From Vibrio comitans (lineage in GTDB: Bacteria > Pseudomonadota > Gammaproteobacteria > Enterobacterales > Vibrionaceae): 64,000 nt of DNA. The translations under genes were made by a program, and so were the position numbers. How positions within the stretch are numbered: the first letter of the stretch is position 1; each line of letters opens with the position of its first letter. Shown in pieces: positions 17,425-26,268 of this stretch. The notes beneath the pieces were generated by a model. That model had not been told where the DNA came from. It searched no databases and was given only the letters and a program-made list of their open reading frames with translations. The DNA is taken from the NCBI GenBank assembly GCA_024346835.1, contig AP024867.1, positions 1,302,001 through 1,366,000 on the forward strand, read 5' to 3'.

Positions 17425-17659
17425 ACGACTCTCATCCTTGAGTGAATAGTTTACGCATACGCTTTCAATGTAACAGAGTTGTTTGAAATGTAAATTAGAT
17501 TGGCATTGTTGCAACCAGAACGATTACCTGATTCAGCGTCGATGCGCCTAAATTATACGGATATGAAACAATACATATTGATAGTCCAATTGGGTAGATT
17601 GGATTCAATGAACCTTAACTCACAATATAAATAGCTGTTGTTAGATCTAAAGGAAAAGA

Positions 17660-18142
17660 ATGGAAACTATCATTAAATAAGCAACCGAACTGCGAAAAGA
17701 AGCCAAGTACAGAGAATCTAGAGCCTTGCTAGCCTCGTTGTTGAACAATGACAAGTATTCTGCGAGGGCTTATTTGCAGATTGCATGGTCTTACGACAAC
17801 GAGGGCAAAGAGAAAGAGGCTATCACTCATTATTTGTCATCTCTCTCGGGCATTCTCAGTTCAACAGAAAGGTTTGATGCCTTGTTTGGTTTGGCGAGTA
17901 CTTATCGAAGCCTTGGTATGTACGCTGAGGCATTAAGCTATTTTGAACAAACTCTTAATGAGTATCCTAGCTCAATTGAGGTTCAGCCTTTTCATGCGAT
18001 GTGCCTTTACAATTTAGGACGTCATAAAGAAGCGACTTCATTGCTGCTCGAACTTCTGATATCAACTACGAACAGCGAAGCAATTAAAACCTATCAGAGA
18101 GCGATTTCTTTATATGCACAAGATTTGGATAAAACGTGGTAA
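17660..18142 (+). pseudogene. Tetratricopeptide-repeat protein with an early in-frame stop
   Basis: An ATG at 17660 with SD AAGGA opens METIIK and then meets TAA at 17678-17680. The same frame continues directly as ATELRKEAKYRESRALLASLLN for another 154 codons. The continuation reads as a compact TPR protein with at least three repeats (around ARAYLQIAWSYDNEGKEKEAITHY, DALFGLASTYRSLGMYAEALSYFEQ, PFHAMCLYNLGRHKEATSLLLEL). The residues just after the stop look like the normal first helix, so a single substitution (CAA or GAA to TAA) probably created it. A shortened product could start at TTG 17726 but has no good SD there. The gene is divergent from the surface-protein gene. I call it a probable recent pseudogene; a sequencing error cannot be excluded. 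Confidence 0.6.
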
Positions 18143-18386
18143 AAGGAAAATATACGAAACGTACATCTAACACTTGTAGATTGTTTTTGAATATGACATC
18201 TAACTCGTTTATGTCCAAATACGTGTTACATGAACAGTAATTAGTGTGTCATTAAATTTGTGTATTATTTGCCGTAAGCCTGACTGTAGGTTTAATCGAG
18301 ATTGGATTAGAGAGAGTGCAAGTTTAGTTCGAACAATAATCATTGTATTACCCCATACTCAATTTTTGACGCTGAAAAACAGGCAT

Positions 18387-18417
18387 AAAAAAAAGGCTCA
18401 AAATGAGCCTCTTTTTT
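18387..18417 (-). terminator. Bidirectional terminator after the phnA-like gene
   Basis: AGGCTCA-AAA-TGAGCCT forms a 7-bp stem. It is flanked by an A-run on the left (T-run for the minus strand) and CTTTTTT on the right, so it can terminate transcripts from either side. It lies just past the minus-strand PhnA-domain gene. Confidence 0.8.
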
Positions 18418-18432
18418 GAAGTGAAATTCGCC

Positions 18433-19005
18433 TTATTTCTTACGGCAAAACTCACAACGTAACCACATGGATTGACCTTCGACTTTACCCGAAAATAACT
18501 CAGGGTCATCTTGCGCAAGCCCAATGTTTCTAACCATTGTGCCGATTTTAACGACCATAGACGACCCCTTAACAGGTAGGTCTTTTATGATAGTAACTGT
18601 GTCACCTTTTGCTAGTGGCGCACCATGACAATCAACGTGCTTTTTACCGTCATTTTCCATGCCAGTTTCAGCCCAGTTTTTGGTCTCTTCTTCCATGTAC
18701 ATCATGTCTAGAAGGTCTTGTGACCAAGCTTCGCCTTTACGAGTAAGACGAGTTAGTTGACGCCATGCTAGAACTTGTACTGGTGGCTCTTGGCTCCACA
18801 TGCTGTCGTTCAGACAACGCCAGTGGTTCACATCCATCTGATCTGCATCTTCAACTTGTGTGCGGCATGTGTCACATAGTAGTGCGCCGTGGTCTACAGT
18901 TGCTTGAGAGTGAGGAGCAACAGCAAAGGGTTGAAGATCATTCGTTGCGCCACATAGCTCGCATTTGTCGCCGCTGCGTTGACGTAGTGTTGATTCAATA
19001 GACAT
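18433..19005 (-). CDS. PhnA/YjdM-type zinc-ribbon domain protein
   Basis: This is a 190-residue cytoplasmic protein. The N-terminal half has a zinc-ribbon with CELCG near residue 16 and CDTC near 45. The C-terminal PhnA domain (about 120-180) contains DCHGAPLAKGDTVTIIKDLPVKGSS. The family was named for alkylphosphonate uptake in E. coli, but that role is not supported by later knowledge and its actual function is unclear. This member ends CEFCRKK, giving a second Cys pair at the C-terminus. It is monocistronic, with AAGG before the start and a bidirectional terminator behind. Confidence 0.8.
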   Translation of the reverse strand: MSIESTLRQRSGDKCELCGATNDLQPFAVAPHSQATVDHGALLCDTCRTQVEDADQMDVNHWRCLNDSMWSQEPPVQVLAWRQLTRLTRKGEAWSQDLLDMMYMEEETKNWAETGMENDGKKHVDCHGAPLAKGDTVTIIKDLPVKGSSMVVKIGTMVRNIGLAQDDPELFSGKVEGQSMWLRCEFCRKK

Positions 19006-19147
19006 GTATTAACCTTGTTATATCTTGTAATTTGGCGACATTATCCATATTTCGCCACCCTAATGAAAGCAGTTCGCGATCAATGTTGATTTAGAATAAG
19101 TTTTCTATGTCATCGCGTTCATATCTGATTACTTTAGAACAATAAAC

Positions 19148-19936
19148 TCAGCTTGGCATCGGGCAGTTAGGCTTTTCTCCTGTGAATTTAGGTACCGATG
19201 CCGCTTTTGTGGTTAGGTCTTTGATTCGAGTGTCGTGAGAGGGGTGAGTGGAAAGCAGTTCAGGTGGCTGATTGCCGCCGGATGCCTTGGCCATGTTCTT
19301 CCACAAATCGACACTTTGATAAGGGTCAAACCCTGCTTTTGCCATCAACTCTAACCCTACGATGTCCGCTTCACTTTCTTGGGTTCTTCCGTAGGGTAGC
19401 AAGACGCCATATTGAACGCCCACACCCATTAGCGCCATGATTTCGTTTCTATAGTCTTGGTTGGCCAACGCAATATTGCTCAGCTGCATACCGGTATTGG
19501 CAAGTTGTGCTTGTGACATGCGCTCATTACTGTGATCGGCAAGTACATGGGCGATTTCATGCCCTATAACCGTGGCGAGCTGATCTTGATTAACCGCAAC
19601 GTTAAGTAATCCGGTATACACACCAATTTTGCCGCCAGGTAGTGCAAAGGCGTTCACCTGCTCACTGTCAAATATAACGACTTCCCACTGGGTAAAACTA
19701 CCTTGAATAGGGACGTATTCTAAAATGGCATTGGTGACACACTGTACGTAAGCATTGGTTTTAGTGTCTTGACTAATGGTCAGCTCTGTTTTCATTTCTT
19801 CAAATGATTGACTGCCAAGATCGGACATTTGATTATCTGAAAACAAAATAACCTGATTGCGCCCTGTTGGAGAGGTGGCGCAAGCAGTAACGATAGCTAC
19901 TGATGCTAGCGAGAGTATGAGTGTTTTTAGTCGCAT
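19148..19936 (-). CDS. M48-family metalloprotease lipoprotein (LoiP/YcaL-like)
   Basis: This is a 262-residue lipoprotein protease with signal peptide MRLKTLILSLASVAIVTAC and lipidated Cys at about residue 19. The zinc site HEIAH (HExxH) lies near residue 126, and the third ligand Glu is in ESEADIVGLELM near 188. A C-terminal STHPSHDTRI motif near 235 is typical of M48 envelope proteases. Relatives degrade or process misfolded outer-membrane proteins. The gene stands alone, with AAGGA before the start. LoiP, YcaL and BepA are all possible relatives; the short length without TPR repeats argues against BepA. Confidence 0.88.
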   Translation of the reverse strand: MRLKTLILSLASVAIVTACATSPTGRNQVILFSDNQMSDLGSQSFEEMKTELTISQDTKTNAYVQCVTNAILEYVPIQGSFTQWEVVIFDSEQVNAFALPGGKIGVYTGLLNVAVNQDQLATVIGHEIAHVLADHSNERMSQAQLANTGMQLSNIALANQDYRNEIMALMGVGVQYGVLLPYGRTQESEADIVGLELMAKAGFDPYQSVDLWKNMAKASGGNQPPELLSTHPSHDTRIKDLTTKAASVPKFTGEKPNCPMPS

Positions 19937-20098
19937 AGAAGGGGTCCTTTTCTATCTTTGCGCTAACCCTTAACGTTGGTTTAGTACAAGTGTGGTCGAT
20001 GCCGTAAGATTTTCCCACAAATCAGGAAAAATTAGACACTAAAGTGTTTAAAAAGAATAAGATAACAGAACCTAGCAAAAACAAAGGAAAAGACATCG

Positions 20099-20536
20099 AT
20101 GACGATATGGAAACGCGACATCAGTCTAGAATCTCTCAATACCCAATCCAAAAACACGCTAATCGAGCACTTAGGTATTGTTTATACAGAGGTTTCTGAT
20201 AATTCGTTAACCGCGACTATGCCCGTTGGCCCAAGTACACACCAGCCATTTGGTCTATTGCATGGTGGCGCCTCCGTAGTCTTAGCCGAATCGCTAGGTT
20301 CTTATGCGGCGTATCATTGTTGTGAGGGCGACAGACATTGTGTGGGCCTTGAAATCAATGCAAATCACCTGAAGGCGGTTCGTAGTGGTATTGTTACCGG
20401 AGTTGCAACACCCATTCACTTAGGTCGCACGACTCACATTTGGTCAATCGAAGTTCGAGATGAGCAGGGTAATCTGGTGTGTATTTCGCGTCATACTGTG
20501 ATGATTAGAAATGCAACTAAGAAGGTAAAAGTATGA
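20099..20536 (+). CDS. menI: Hotdog-fold thioesterase, DHNA-CoA thioesterase type
   Basis: This 145-residue cytoplasmic thioesterase is a 4HBT-type hotdog enzyme. It is very similar to E. coli MenI (YdiI), which hydrolyses 1,4-dihydroxy-2-naphthoyl-CoA in menaquinone synthesis and also other acyl-CoAs. The conserved QPFGLLHGGASVVLAES motif (about residues 47-63) holds the active-site Glu, and GLEINANHLKAVRSG follows. AAGGAAAAG precedes the start. The stop overlaps the DUF3389 start (ATGA), so the two genes are co-translated. No other menaquinone genes are nearby, so the in vivo substrate is uncertain. Confidence 0.82.
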   Translation: MTIWKRDISLESLNTQSKNTLIEHLGIVYTEVSDNSLTATMPVGPSTHQPFGLLHGGASVVLAESLGSYAAYHCCEGDRHCVGLEINANHLKAVRSGIVTGVATPIHLGRTTHIWSIEVRDEQGNLVCISRHTVMIRNATKKVKV

Positions 20537-20754
20537 CTCTAGATTTTGAATTGGGGAAGATCATCGTTAATGCGCATGAGATTATGATTAGACTAGATGG
20601 AGAACATCGACTGACGTATCAAGCGCAAACAGACGCTGTGCAACTGATGGGTCAGGTATTGGTGATTTTAGATGCTCAAAGTCGCTTTTCTATTAAGCTT
20701 CCCCCTGAAATCATTGAAGAAATTTCGCAAGTTACTGGTATTGCTATAGCGTAA
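20533..20754 (+). CDS. DUF3389 family protein
   Basis: This is a 73-residue soluble protein that I recognise as DUF3389, a small Vibrio-type family without known function. It reads as beta-strands (ELGKIIVNAHEIMIRLDGEHRLTYQAQTDAVQLMG) followed by a C-terminal helix. It starts four bases inside the menI stop. Translational coupling to the thioesterase suggests a shared role or simple operon economy. Confidence 0.75.
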   Translation: MTLDFELGKIIVNAHEIMIRLDGEHRLTYQAQTDAVQLMGQVLVILDAQSRFSIKLPPEIIEEISQVTGIAIA

Positions 20755-20820
20755 AAGTCTCTCACTTCATGCTAAAATGAGGAAACTGACACTTTTTCAA
20801 AAAATTGGAATTTCCTCTTT

Positions 20821-22524
20821 ATGAGCAGCCCTCGACTTCGAACACAGTTTGAAACCCTATTTGAGCACTTTAATGGTGAAGATAGCGAAACGCGTATAGA
20901 AGACATTACAGAAATTTTGTTTTGTACCAGACGAAATGCTCGTATCGTGCTGAATAAACTCAGTGAAGAAGGGTGGATCGAGTGGCATCCTTCGGCGGGT
21001 CGGGGAAAACAATCGCATCTTATCTTTAAGCAAAATCGTCAAGATGTCGGTGAAGGCTTAGCGAAGCGATATCTAGAAGAAGGGCGCATTGGTCAGGCAT
21101 TGCAAGTGCTTAATCAAGATGCCAATCGTCTGACTCAAGTGATTCAGGATTACCTTGGGGTTCAACATAGACAAGGACAGCAAGTTCTTAGTCTGCCTTA
21201 TTATCGTCAGCTTTCTATGCTAAATCCGAGAAAGCCTCATCGACGCTCAGAGCAAAACATCATCCATCAAGTTTTTAGTGGCCTTACGCAATTGGATGAG
21301 AACGACAATTTGACGCAAGATCTTGCTCATTCGTGGGACAATGTTGAAGGAAGTCATTGGCGCTTTTATCTCAGAGCTAAGGTGCGATTTCACAACGGGC
21401 AATTACTTGAAACTGAGCATGTAGTTGAGCACTTAAGGTCGTTAGCAAACATGCCCCTGTTTTCTCATATTAAAACGGTGACCACGCCATCTCCCTTGGT
21501 CATTGATATAGAACTTAGCCGGCCGGATTACCATTTTGATGTGTTACTTGCTGAAACGGTTGCTAAAGTACTCCCGCATAACTGCAACGAGATTGAAGAT
21601 TTTGATCGCCTGCCTACTGGAACAGGGCCATATCGAGTTTCCGTAAATGATGATAAGCGGTTGATTCTTGAGGCATTTGATAGCTATTTTGGATTTAGAC
21701 CCTTGGTGGATAAGGTTGAAGTTTGGGTAATTGATGAGATTCACTCTAGTATTGTCTACCCAAGTTTGTCGCAACCGAATATGCCTACACAGCGCACCGA
21801 CGACGATGTAGCTTTAGATCCAGGTTGTACTTATATTTCAGTGAACCAACGCAGTGGACTGGGTCGAGATAAACGGTGGCAAGAGTATTTCGCCTCTAAA
21901 CTCACCAGTTTTAATCTGTTTGCCCAGCTTTCTGAAGAATCTATTGTCGAGCTTGGGTTATTGCCTGCACATGGCCTTAAACCGGGTTGGTACCATAGCA
22001 AACCGCTAAGGCAATTAGAGCCGCCTCAAATAGAGACTGTCAGTATTGCTTACCATAGTGAACACCCTGTATTCCCAACGCTATCTAAAGCGATAGCATC
22101 GCTGCTTAAGCAAGATGGATTGGCGGTGCAGTTCATACGCTATGATCATGTTCCAGACGACATTGATTCGGTTGATCTATGGATAAAACCAATGGGGCTT
22201 GGAACTCATAGAGACGATACCTTACTGGGTTGGCTTCTTGACTACAGTAATCTGGATCATTTAAGCACCGATAGTCAATTTCACTATATCCATCAAGTAG
22301 TTGAAGAATGGCAGGGGCAACCCAATGCAAGATTTCCAGCAAGGGAGCTTGGTCGCTATTTGGTAGAGAATCACCTGATAGTCCCGATGTTTCACTGTTG
22401 GTTAGGGGTGAGCAAAGACCATTGCGGCGCGCTACAAAATGCGAAGTGTAATGCTTTAGGTTGGTTTGACTTTTCGAGGGTGTGGGTGAAATTAAATCAG
22501 CCACATGAGATACAGCGAGTTTAG
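20821..22524 (+). CDS. SgrR-family transcriptional regulator
   Basis: This is a 567-residue regulator. The N-terminal winged helix (about 1-105) contains RIEDITEILFCTRRNARIVLNKLSEEGWIEWHPSAGRGK, which is typical of SgrR. A domain related to ABC-transporter periplasmic solute-binding proteins family 5 (about 155-480) follows, with LDENDNLTQDLAHSW and RPDYHFD. SgrR in E. coli senses sugar-phosphate stress and activates the sRNA sgrS. There is no signal peptide, so the SBP domain acts as a cytoplasmic sensor. No sgrS-like gene is visible next to it. The ligand is not predictable. SD is weak (GGAA 10 bases upstream). Confidence 0.85.
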   Translation: MSSPRLRTQFETLFEHFNGEDSETRIEDITEILFCTRRNARIVLNKLSEEGWIEWHPSAGRGKQSHLIFKQNRQDVGEGLAKRYLEEGRIGQALQVLNQDANRLTQVIQDYLGVQHRQGQQVLSLPYYRQLSMLNPRKPHRRSEQNIIHQVFSGLTQLDENDNLTQDLAHSWDNVEGSHWRFYLRAKVRFHNGQLLETEHVVEHLRSLANMPLFSHIKTVTTPSPLVIDIELSRPDYHFDVLLAETVAKVLPHNCNEIEDFDRLPTGTGPYRVSVNDDKRLILEAFDSYFGFRPLVDKVEVWVIDEIHSSIVYPSLSQPNMPTQRTDDDVALDPGCTYISVNQRSGLGRDKRWQEYFASKLTSFNLFAQLSEESIVELGLLPAHGLKPGWYHSKPLRQLEPPQIETVSIAYHSEHPVFPTLSKAIASLLKQDGLAVQFIRYDHVPDDIDSVDLWIKPMGLGTHRDDTLLGWLLDYSNLDHLSTDSQFHYIHQVVEEWQGQPNARFPARELGRYLVENHLIVPMFHCWLGVSKDHCGALQNAKCNALGWFDFSRVWVKLNQPHEIQRV

Positions 22525-22564
22525 GTGTTTGATTTAGAAAACCGAGCTTGCTACTAGTTTTACT

Positions 22565-22600
22565 AACCGAGAGAGTGGAAGTTCTCTCGGTTATTTTGTT
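22565..22600 (+). terminator. Terminator after the SgrR-type gene
   Basis: A perfect 10-bp stem (AACCGAGAGA with TCTCTCGGTT), loop GTGGAAGT, runs into ATTTTGTTT. Confidence 0.85.
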
Positions 22601-22667
22601 TGTGAGTTTGATTTTTCACAACAGTTCATTCAAATGACTGTGGTCGTAATATGTTGATACTCATTTG

Positions 22668-23090
22668 TTAATAGTTGTGCAACTCTTTCATAGGGCTACG
22701 TAGTTTTCCGAGTAGTAGACTGTAGGCTTTTTCCATTCCCATAATGAGAAAGATAATACCAAAGAAAGCGATAACACCACCAAGCCAACCGGTAAATGCT
22801 ACAGATTCGAACAGTACCGCGATAATGCCCATGGTGACAAACTTACCGCCAACTAAAGAAAGGTAAGAAGTGACACCGCGACCTACTTTGTATTTCTTGG
22901 CATCGCCTTTTTGTTTCCACTTGCTGGCACTCCATGCTTCTAGCCCGATGAAAAAGCTTAGGCACAACTGCATCAATACGCCTACTAGGGCTATTTCTAT
23001 TGCGCTGTGAATATGAACCCAAGCCCACTGACTCGCGATAGCAACAGACAGAATACCGATTAGACTTTTTTCAATAGCATTAACTTTCAT
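22668..23090 (-). CDS. Four-helix membrane protein of unknown function
   Basis: The protein has 140 residues from the ATG at 23090 (SD AGGAA). The frame extends to 23135, but the added 15 residues lack an SD. Four hydrophobic segments are visible (about 10-28, 38-55, 78-98, 102-123) with a Lys-rich loop (SKWKQKGDAKKYKVGRG) between helices 2 and 3. I do not recognise the family. It is convergent with the SgrR-type gene and upstream of nothing on its strand. Confidence 0.65.
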   Translation of the reverse strand: MKVNAIEKSLIGILSVAIASQWAWVHIHSAIEIALVGVLMQLCLSFFIGLEAWSASKWKQKGDAKKYKVGRGVTSYLSLVGGKFVTMGIIAVLFESVAFTGWLGGVIAFFGIIFLIMGMEKAYSLLLGKLRSPMKELHNY

Positions 23091-23434
23091 TTTGATTCCT
23101 ATTACGATGAATATTGCGCAGAGCGTGTAATTCATGGTGTTTTCATCAAATGAGACTTATGCAATTTCATCATCCCGGATTAAATGTGCAATTTACTCAT
23201 CTCTATTAGCTCGCTTTGAGCTTTCACCACTTGGTTGATGTGATGAAGTATAGAGACTGGCAGTGGGTAATGATGCCCATATTGCGCCATGGCTCGTGAT
23301 TGGGTTGAAGTCGAGGTTAAGACTGAAATGCCAAGTCTGTAGTTGGTTACTCTCGAAGCGATTCAGCCTTTTGGAATGGTCAAGTTCTACAGAAGGAGCG
23401 CGCTTCCATTAGACTAGAGAAGCAGCCAGAGTTA
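23091..23434. other. Gene-free stretch
   Basis: About 340 bases with no convincing coding sequence. The 8-base word TGCAATTT occurs twice in direct orientation (23160-23167 and 23187-23194), each followed within a few bases by CATC, which could be an operator for the membrane-protein gene. The rest shows no terminator or known motif. Confidence 0.4.
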
Positions 23435-24472
23435 CTACGAGCCTAACTTTTTATCATTGTGGGCCTGGTAATACTTAAGCGGGGTAACACCTCGGTACTT
23501 TTTAAATTGTCTCGCGAAACTTCCTTCATGGGTATAGCCAAGTTTAGCGGAGACGTCTTTAGGATGGACGCCTTTAATTAACAAGTTTACCGCAGCGTTA
23601 GTCGTGATGTAGGCACTGAGATCCGTGAAGTTCAAATTCAATTTTTGTTGGAGCTTCCGACGCAAGGTTTGTGTGGATATGTTTAAGATTTCCGCCACTT
23701 TATCGGCTTTAGGTAGCCCAAAGTGCAGTGTGTAATAGGTTAATTCATATAACTCTTTTATTTCGTCGTTTGGCCTAGGCATATTAAGCAGCTTGTCGAT
23801 ATTCTCCAACAAATTTTGCCCGAGCAATGGACAAGAGCTATCGCTTATAATGTCGAAATGATGTGCCGTAGCCAATAAGTCTGTTGTACGAAACCAGACT
23901 TCTGTTGTTGGGCTATTCCACTCAACGTCACAGTTAAATTCTTTTTTGTATTTATCGGGATCATCTGAAGATCCTGATATGCGAATAAGCTGCAGTTCAA
24001 ACTGATTTTGTGTGGCCTTTTTAAGAAAATCGAGCATCAGCAGTACGTTGTAAACCGATTCATGAAAACGAGCACGCTTAGTGAGTGAATAACTTTTGTG
24101 CATCCACTTCACTATGTTTCTATTTCCCGTGTACATGGCGTAAAAGCTACCGCCTGATTGCATATAAGGCATGCCGTAGTTGAACCTGCGAAACGCCAGT
24201 ATGTTATCTGGCGCAGAAAGCAACCATTCGCCAAACCACCCAATGCTGTCTATTCCAATAAGATGTTTAAACTCCAACATGTAGTCTGCATTCCCCGATA
24301 AACGTTCAACATCGTTATACCAACGCGTGATTTCTTGATAAGGAATCAGGGTGTTTGCATCGGAAAATACAGTAGCCGGAATCGGGCACTGTGCAGGATC
24401 TACATCAAGAACTGATTTTAGACTGTTGTGTAACCTGACGAAAAAAGCACTTCGCGTGAAATAGACAGACAT
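23435..24472 (-). CDS. AraC-family transcriptional regulator
   Basis: This is a 345-residue regulator. The N-terminal ligand-binding domain (about 20-210) is of the arabinose-binding type seen in OruR/ArgR-like regulators (segments IDSIGWFGEWLLSAPDN, FRRFNYGMPYMQSGGS). A C-terminal AraC DNA-binding domain (about 255-335) has two helix-turn-helix motifs, AEILNISTQTLRRKLQQK and KLGYTHEGSFARQFKKYRGVTPLKYY. The gene is divergent from the HlyD-adaptor pair and 115 bases from it, so it is a natural candidate for their regulator. There is no clear SD. The ligand is unknown. Confidence 0.87.
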   Translation of the reverse strand: MSVYFTRSAFFVRLHNSLKSVLDVDPAQCPIPATVFSDANTLIPYQEITRWYNDVERLSGNADYMLEFKHLIGIDSIGWFGEWLLSAPDNILAFRRFNYGMPYMQSGGSFYAMYTGNRNIVKWMHKSYSLTKRARFHESVYNVLLMLDFLKKATQNQFELQLIRISGSSDDPDKYKKEFNCDVEWNSPTTEVWFRTTDLLATAHHFDIISDSSCPLLGQNLLENIDKLLNMPRPNDEIKELYELTYYTLHFGLPKADKVAEILNISTQTLRRKLQQKLNLNFTDLSAYITTNAAVNLLIKGVHPKDVSAKLGYTHEGSFARQFKKYRGVTPLKYYQAHNDKKLGS

Positions 24473-24587
24473 TATTTACAACCGTTTTAATCACAGAGTT
24501 AGGTATATTGATTTTATATGTTGAAATTATTGGAGTAAACAGGAGAAATACTCAAACTACGCAAAATTAATTTTCTCGAGTATTTTC

Positions 24588-24935
24588 ATGAGTTTATTTG
24601 CTGTTCCGTTCGTGGAGACCACGGCTGACACCGTGTTACATGTTGTGGCTTTTGTTGTTCTTATCGGTACTGTCGCGGCTGGCCTATATGGTTTTTGGCG
24701 TTTCCACGAATTGCCTATCGATAAAGCCCATAAGCGAGATCATAATCAAGTCGCTCTAATCACTGTACTCACATGGATTGGTTTTCTTTGGCATTGGGTT
24801 TGGGTGATAGCGGTGTTCATTGCGTTCGTTGATCTGGAAACGTCATTGGCTCGACTCCGTGATATCTGGAATGCCCCTGTTGGAACGCCTGTTTCAAGCA
24901 AATCTAAACAAGCAGAGGAGAGCGAAGCATGCTAG
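24588..24935 (+). CDS. Small inner-membrane protein preceding a HlyD adaptor (YibI/DUF3302-like)
   Basis: This is a 115-residue protein with two to three hydrophobic helices (about 12-35, 52-78). A conserved-looking cytoplasmic loop lies between them (RFHELPIDKAHKRDHNQ), and the C-terminus is short and charged. The size, topology and position directly before a HlyD-like protein resemble E. coli YibI (DUF3302) next to YibH, but the similarity is only by eye. Its stop overlaps the adaptor start by seven bases, so the two are translated together. The function is unknown; it may help the adaptor work with an unlinked transporter. Confidence 0.65.
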   Translation: MSLFAVPFVETTADTVLHVVAFVVLIGTVAAGLYGFWRFHELPIDKAHKRDHNQVALITVLTWIGFLWHWVWVIAVFIAFVDLETSLARLRDIWNAPVGTPVSSKSKQAEESEAC

Positions 24936-26152
24936 AGGGCTTAGCAGTATGGGCATTGTTTATCTATCTTCTTCGACTAATAGGCATGCCATGGAACAAG
25001 GGGACGAAAGCTTTCTCATATCTTGGGGGGAGCGCATGGTTGGTGTTCGTTTGGATAGGTTTAATCAACTATACGCCAATGGATCTCTCTGGTGGCTCGG
25101 TTGTGCAATCCCCTCACGTTCAGTTAAGGCCAGGTAGTACCCAAATTAAGGGGAAGGTGACTAAGATTCATGTGAGCCCTAACCAGCAGGTTTCTAAAGG
25201 CGATTTGATCTATGAGATCGACCCTGAGCCTTATCAAATTGCGCTTAATCAAGCGAAGGTGACACTTGATAGCACTAAGGTGGCTTATGAGTTGGCTAAA
25301 GAAGATATCGCTATCGCCCAGTCGAATCTAAAAGCATCACAAAAAGTCATCGTAATAGAACAAAGTAAGCTAAAAGCAGCCTATGCTGACCTGAAACTAA
25401 AACAAAGCACTTTAAAGCGATACGTTGTGCAGGAAGCGGTAGTAAAACACTCGGTTACAGAAGCTCAATTGGAGGAGCAGCAAACGCTAGTGACGTTAGC
25501 TCTTCAACAGATTGAAACCAGTAAAGCTGAAATCTCCAAATACGAAGTCGATGCAGGAAAATCGAAACTTGAGATAGAAAAATCAGCGCTCACACTTTCA
25601 AACAAGAAAAACGATATTCATCAAGCAATGGAAGCTTTGAATATGGCGCAATGGGATTTAGAGCAAACCAAGGTGTACGCACCGTTAGATGGCTACCTAA
25701 CTAACTTCATACTTCGTGAAGGACAACTGATAAGCACAATGCCGCGTCTGCACATGTATACCAATGAGAAGTACGTGCTGATGCGCGTAAATCATCAAGC
25801 GATACGTAATGTTGAGGCAGGGCAGTTTGCCGAGTTTTCTTCACCTGTATTCCCTGGCAAGGTATTTGCGGCAGAAGTTGAGGGCATTGTTGAAGCGACG
25901 GGTGAGTCGCAAGGGAGTTTGCTATCGTTTGACCCAAGTGTTCGTACGACAACCGGCAAAAACGTGAACAACAAGCACCACTTTGTGCGCTTAAAGATTC
26001 ATGAGAGTGAAAATTATGACATTCCGGTAGGCTCGGTAGGCTTGGCGTGGATTAGCGGAGATAAACCTGCCTCATTTATGAACTTTTTGGACGCAATTCG
26101 CGGTATCATCATTCGTATGAAATCGCAGATTTACTTCTTGTATTCAATGTAA
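24929..26152 (+). CDS. HlyD-family membrane-fusion/secretion adaptor protein
   Basis: This is a 407-residue periplasmic adaptor anchored by one to two N-terminal membrane helices (about 1-17, 30-48). The biotinyl-lipoyl domain halves flank a long coiled-coil hairpin: KGKVTKIHVSPNQQVSKGDLIYEIDPEPY (about 73-101), then about 110 residues of Lys/Glu/Leu heptads, then VYAPLDGYLTNFILREGQLI (about 248-267). A beta-barrel domain follows to about 370. It resembles YibH/EmrA-like adaptors. No MFS or ABC transporter gene adjoins it, so it presumably works with an unlinked transporter and outer-membrane channel. The AraC regulator upstream is divergent. Confidence 0.85.
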   Translation: MLEGLAVWALFIYLLRLIGMPWNKGTKAFSYLGGSAWLVFVWIGLINYTPMDLSGGSVVQSPHVQLRPGSTQIKGKVTKIHVSPNQQVSKGDLIYEIDPEPYQIALNQAKVTLDSTKVAYELAKEDIAIAQSNLKASQKVIVIEQSKLKAAYADLKLKQSTLKRYVVQEAVVKHSVTEAQLEEQQTLVTLALQQIETSKAEISKYEVDAGKSKLEIEKSALTLSNKKNDIHQAMEALNMAQWDLEQTKVYAPLDGYLTNFILREGQLISTMPRLHMYTNEKYVLMRVNHQAIRNVEAGQFAEFSSPVFPGKVFAAEVEGIVEATGESQGSLLSFDPSVRTTTGKNVNNKHHFVRLKIHESENYDIPVGSVGLAWISGDKPASFMNFLDAIRGIIIRMKSQIYFLYSM

Positions 26153-26215
26153 GGCTTCATTTATAAGCCCTGTGAATATATAAACCAAAGCTTGCTTTAT
26201 ATATACAACACTGAG

Positions 26216-26252
26216 TTTGCCACACAATATGTATCATCTTTTGTGTGGCAAA
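26216..26252. terminator. Perfect 12-bp inverted repeat before the glycine-zipper gene
   Basis: TTTGCCACACAA and TTGTGTGGCAAA pair across a 13-base loop. There is no T-run, so it could be a weak terminator for the adaptor operon or a leader hairpin or operator for the next gene, which starts 16 bases downstream. Confidence 0.45.
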
Positions 26253-26268
26253 TTGAGTAGCATTTGAT

